A stretch of 9,072 nt of DNA, from NCBI GenBank assembly GCA_003517965.1, contig DOZO01000022.1, forward strand, positions 18,610 to 27,681, in the 5' to 3' direction. This document shows, one piece after another, positions 6,908 through 9,072 of the stretch (the stretch's first letter is position 1; each line of letters starts with the position of its first letter). Source of the DNA: Desulfobulbaceae bacterium (lineage in GTDB: Bacteria; Desulfobacterota; Desulfobulbia; Desulfobulbales; Desulfurivibrionaceae). The position numbers and the translations under genes are program-made. A model generated the notes under the pieces. It did not search any database and had not been told where the DNA came from. It was given only the letters and a program-made list of their open reading frames with translations.

Positions 6908-7058
6908 AGTGACAGGATCGCGACTCAAGATCAACGAGTTACAAACTAATAACCGTTGTGATGTCGGCACTGCTACCGACGACTGACACGCGGCTTTTTG
7001 CGATTACAATAAAAAATTACCGAGCGATAACCGTTGTCTTTGGCGAGAACTACTCATC
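6908..7058 (+). other. pilO-pilP gap with direct repeats and a possible small frame
   Basis: This 151-base spacer interrupts an otherwise compact operon. ATAACCGTTGT occurs twice (6949-6959 and 7027-7037). GTCGG (6963-6967) and CCGAC (6976-6980) can form a 5-bp hairpin, and a CTTTTT run follows at 6994-6999, too far away for a classical terminator. A frame of 33 codons from the ATG at 6961 ends in TGA at 7060-7062, overlapping the pilP start as ATGA. No ribosome binding site precedes that ATG, and I do not recognise its product. The gap may be a degenerate inserted repeat or a control element. Confidence 0.35.
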
Positions 7059-7574
7059 ATGATGAACAGCATGTGCGCAAAAAATCTTTTCCTCACTTTT
7101 TGCTTTGTGACAAGCGGATGGTGTATGTCGGCAGCTGATATTTATGCCCAGTCTGAGACTGCTCTGCCACCAGGCACGGAACCTGCTGCTCAATCTCTGG
7201 AGACAGCCCTTACCAGTGGGCAGACCCCATCTTTTATGTATAATCGCGAAAGGCCAGATCCATTTTTCCCCTTTCTCACCCAGGAAATCATTAAAGCTGA
7301 GGCCAAGGCCAAGGCCGAACTGACGGGGACAAGAAAATTTGAACCAGCCCAGCTGACCCTGGTCGCCATTGTTTCAAGCAAGCGCGGGTTCCTGGCCATG
7401 GTGCAGGATTCCTCCGGCGCTGGCTATCTGCTTCGTAAGGGCACAAAAATTGGAGAAATGGGAGAAGTTGTCCTAATCGCCCAAAACAAGGTAGTCATCG
7501 AGCAAAAAAATGTGACCGGCGAACGCACATCCCGCAAAGTTGAGATGATTTTAAACAAAGAGGGAGAAAAATAA
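7059..7574 (+). CDS. pilP: Type IV pilus assembly protein PilP
   Basis: PilP is the periplasmic link between the PilN/PilO ring and the N0 domain of the PilQ secretin. The 171 residues begin with a signal-like segment (KNLFLTFCFVTSGW, about 8-21). A flexible Ala/Pro/Thr-rich linker with YNRERPDPFFPF (61-72), the conserved PilO-binding type motif, comes next. Then the homology-region beta domain spans about 93-168 (FEPAQLTLVAIVSSKRGFLAMV, GYLLRKGTKIGEMGEVVLI, KVVIEQ). Most PilP proteins are lipoproteins, but the residues before Cys22 (SGW) do not make a good lipobox, so a soluble or differently anchored form is possible. Two adjacent ATGs (7059, 7062) and a third at 7071 are possible starts; GGCGAG lies upstream. 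The stop overlaps the pilQ start by one base. Confidence 0.92.
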   Translation: MMNSMCAKNLFLTFCFVTSGWCMSAADIYAQSETALPPGTEPAAQSLETALTSGQTPSFMYNRERPDPFFPFLTQEIIKAEAKAKAELTGTRKFEPAQLTLVAIVSSKRGFLAMVQDSSGAGYLLRKGTKIGEMGEVVLIAQNKVVIEQKNVTGERTSRKVEMILNKEGEK

Positions 7575-9072
7575 TGACCTCCATTATCAGGAGCCGTTTA
7601 AAAATAATCTGTCCATTTTTTACTCTTTTCGTTACGGCTCCTTATGCCGCTCGCGATATCCCAAAAGAACAAGTTATTTTTGCACGACGGCTTACCCGCC
7701 TGCAATGTATCTTCGCTGGGCTGCTGATATCCTGTTTTTTATTAAGTGGGGTGGCTTTTGCCAAAAAACCAGCCGTTTCCTCCCCCAAACAAGCTTTATA
7801 CGCCATATCAGGCATAAATCTTGACCAGACTGCCGACGGCGTACAGTTGGTTATTCAGGGCAGTGCTCCACCTACCTACACAATATATGAGCTTTTTGAT
7901 CCTCTGCGGATCGTATTGGACATTGCCGACGGGAGGCTCGTAAACCCTGCAAAAATGCCGGCAAATCTGCCGCATGGTGCCGTACAGGACATAAAAAATA
8001 TTACCTTGCCCGACCAGAAACCGGCCATCGTCCGACTGGAAATCTACCTCTCTGGTGATCCAACCTACACCATAGCAAGAAAGGGCAACAATATTGTCGT
8101 CAATTTTACCAAGGTAGATTTTTCTCAACTCAATAAAACAACAACCATTGCCAGCCCGGAGGTTAATCTGGCGTCAGTGCTGAAAGATCTTGAGCTTGAC
8201 AGCACAGCCAATCCGGCCGAGTTGATCACCCCCAAGTTTCCCAACATAAAACCAAAGGCAAAACCCTTACCGGAAAAGGCTCCAACTGCAAAAGTCTCTG
8301 CCCCGTCTGCGACTTCTGCCCCGGAAAAAAAATCTCCCGAAAAAGCACCATCAGACAGTCTTGCCTTTGCCGGATATGAAAAACAGAAAATAACCGTGGA
8401 TTTTTTCAAGATTGATCTCCACAATGTATTCAGGCTTTTTGGCGAAATAAGCGGTCAGAATATTGTCGTGGACGAAGGAGTCAGCGGCACCCTGACCCTT
8501 TCACTAAACGATATCCCTTGGGATTTTGCCTTGGACATCATTCTCAACCTCAAGGACCTGCAGAAAGAGGAACGCTTCAACACTCTCGTCATCGCACCAA
8601 AGGCTAAACAGTTTAACTGGCCAAAAACTGCCACGAGTGCAATTTCCGTCAAGGGTGGCGAAACGGTTGAAACCATATCAGTAAAGCAACGTCTGGAGAC
8701 CCCAAAAGAGGTTATCGAAGCAAAAAACCTCATCCAGCAGGCCATTGCCGCCGAAAAAAACGATCAACCAGAAAAGGCCTTATCTCTCTATGAAACAGCC
8801 TTCAGCAAATGGCCGAAAAATGTCCAACTCGCCAGCCGTATCGCCTCGCTCTGTCTTACTCAGCTAGGAATGAATGCCAAGGCCATACACTATGCCAAGG
8901 CAACGCTGGCTCTTGAGCCTGCCAATGCGGGGGCAGCCCTGATGGCAGCCATTGGTTCAGCCAATATGAAAAAAATAGAAACGGCCAAGGCATATTTTGA
9001 CCTGGCCATCAGCGGGGATGCTCCTGCCAGCGAAGCACTGGTCAGTTACGCTTCCTTTGCCGAAGAGTACCA
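7574..9072 (+). CDS. pilQ: Type IV pilus secretin PilQ, partial, with TPR insertion
   Basis: PilQ is the outer-membrane secretin through which the pilus emerges. The visible 499 codons stay open to the window edge, so the secretin pore domain itself is not seen. Order: a signal-like hydrophobic segment at about 10-26; a second, better one at about 45-60 ending AFA-KKP near residue 63; an AMIN domain (about 75-180, ELFDPLRIVLDIADG), which in other PilQ proteins binds peptidoglycan; a Lys/Pro/Ala linker (about 221-262); an N0/STN domain (about 272-343, with NVFRLFGEISGQNIVV and LNDIPWDFALDIILNL); then about three TPR-like repeats (379-486, with KALSLYETAFSKWPKN and AIHYAKATLALEPAN) where NolW/N1 usually follows. 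The ATG at 7574 overlaps the pilP stop (TAATG) and has AGGGAG seven bases upstream. No other ATG, GTG or TTG in frame precedes the second signal segment. Confidence 0.9.
   Translation, partial: MTSIIRSRLKIICPFFTLFVTAPYAARDIPKEQVIFARRLTRLQCIFAGLLISCFLLSGVAFAKKPAVSSPKQALYAISGINLDQTADGVQLVIQGSAPPTYTIYELFDPLRIVLDIADGRLVNPAKMPANLPHGAVQDIKNITLPDQKPAIVRLEIYLSGDPTYTIARKGNNIVVNFTKVDFSQLNKTTTIASPEVNLASVLKDLELDSTANPAELITPKFPNIKPKAKPLPEKAPTAKVSAPSATSAPEKKSPEKAPSDSLAFAGYEKQKITVDFFKIDLHNVFRLFGEISGQNIVVDEGVSGTLTLSLNDIPWDFALDIILNLKDLQKEERFNTLVIAPKAKQFNWPKTATSAISVKGGETVETISVKQRLETPKEVIEAKNLIQQAIAAEKNDQPEKALSLYETAFSKWPKNVQLASRIASLCLTQLGMNAKAIHYAKATLALEPANAGAALMAAIGSANMKKIETAKAYFDLAISGDAPASEALVSYASFAEEY

Noticed and set aside
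6359..6970. Minus-strand open frame of 203 codons opposite pilO
   Set aside because: It is antisense to pilO, whose topology and motifs are clear; the product is Cys/Phe-rich with no family resemblance.
6963..6999. Rho-independent terminator between pilO and pilP
   Set aside because: The 5-bp GTCGG/CCGAC stem is weak and the T-run begins 14 bases after it; pilP and pilQ are expected on the same transcript.
7808..8745. Several minus-strand open frames opposite pilQ
   Set aside because: They are fragments in the complement of the AMIN, linker and N0 coding sequence, which is continuous on the plus strand.
1..9072. CRISPR array, transposon, integrase, tRNA or defence system
   Set aside because: No regularly spaced repeats, terminal inverted repeats, tRNA-like cloverleaf or such protein motifs are visible on either strand.

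Overview
The window looks like a chromosomal segment of a Gram-negative bacterium with type IVa pili, probably a deltaproteobacterium (Desulfobacterota, possibly Desulfobulbales-like). That placement is inferred from the gene mix and protein flavour: PilMNOPQ, an AMIN-containing PilQ, a short one-transmembrane LepB, and a class I dihydroorotase next to aspartate carbamoyltransferase. No marker gene here fixes the taxonomy. I see no tRNA, rRNA, CRISPR array, transposase or phage gene; the content is mostly housekeeping.

Layout. (1) 33-809, minus strand: a YdcF/ElyC-type (DUF218) membrane protein. (2) 957-1310, plus strand, divergent from it: a 117-residue miniature flagellar rod/hook-type protein made only of the conserved N- and C-terminal rod segments. 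It converges on, and overlaps by 11 bp, (3) a minus-strand run read lepB -> pyrB -> pyrC (4267 down to 1300). This holds signal peptidase I, the aspartate carbamoyltransferase catalytic chain and an apparently active class I dihydroorotase. (4) A divergent control region of about 300 bp (4268-4575) with a perfect 11-bp tandem duplication, a good sigma-70-like promoter, a 16-bp palindrome and a second inverted repeat. (5) 4576 to the window end, plus strand: pilM-pilN-pilO-pilP-pilQ, the alignment and secretin operon of a type IVa pilus, with pilQ cut by the window edge.

How the genes work together. PilM is the cytoplasmic actin-like ring that binds the INLLP tail of PilN. PilN and PilO form the inner-membrane coiled-coil and ferredoxin-fold alignment layer. 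PilP links this to the PilQ secretin N0 domain in the periplasm. PyrB and PyrC catalyse steps 2 and 3 of UMP synthesis, and their genes are separated by one base.

Most worth a second look. PilQ has the usual AMIN and N0 (STN) domains, but these are followed by a TPR array where the NolW (N1) domain normally comes, and its N-terminus carries two successive signal-like hydrophobic segments. Other points are the structured lepB/pilM intergenic region, the 151-base gap between pilO and pilP (11-bp direct repeats and an ATGA-overlapping small frame), and the orphan mini rod protein. I found no clear sign of a wholly new system.
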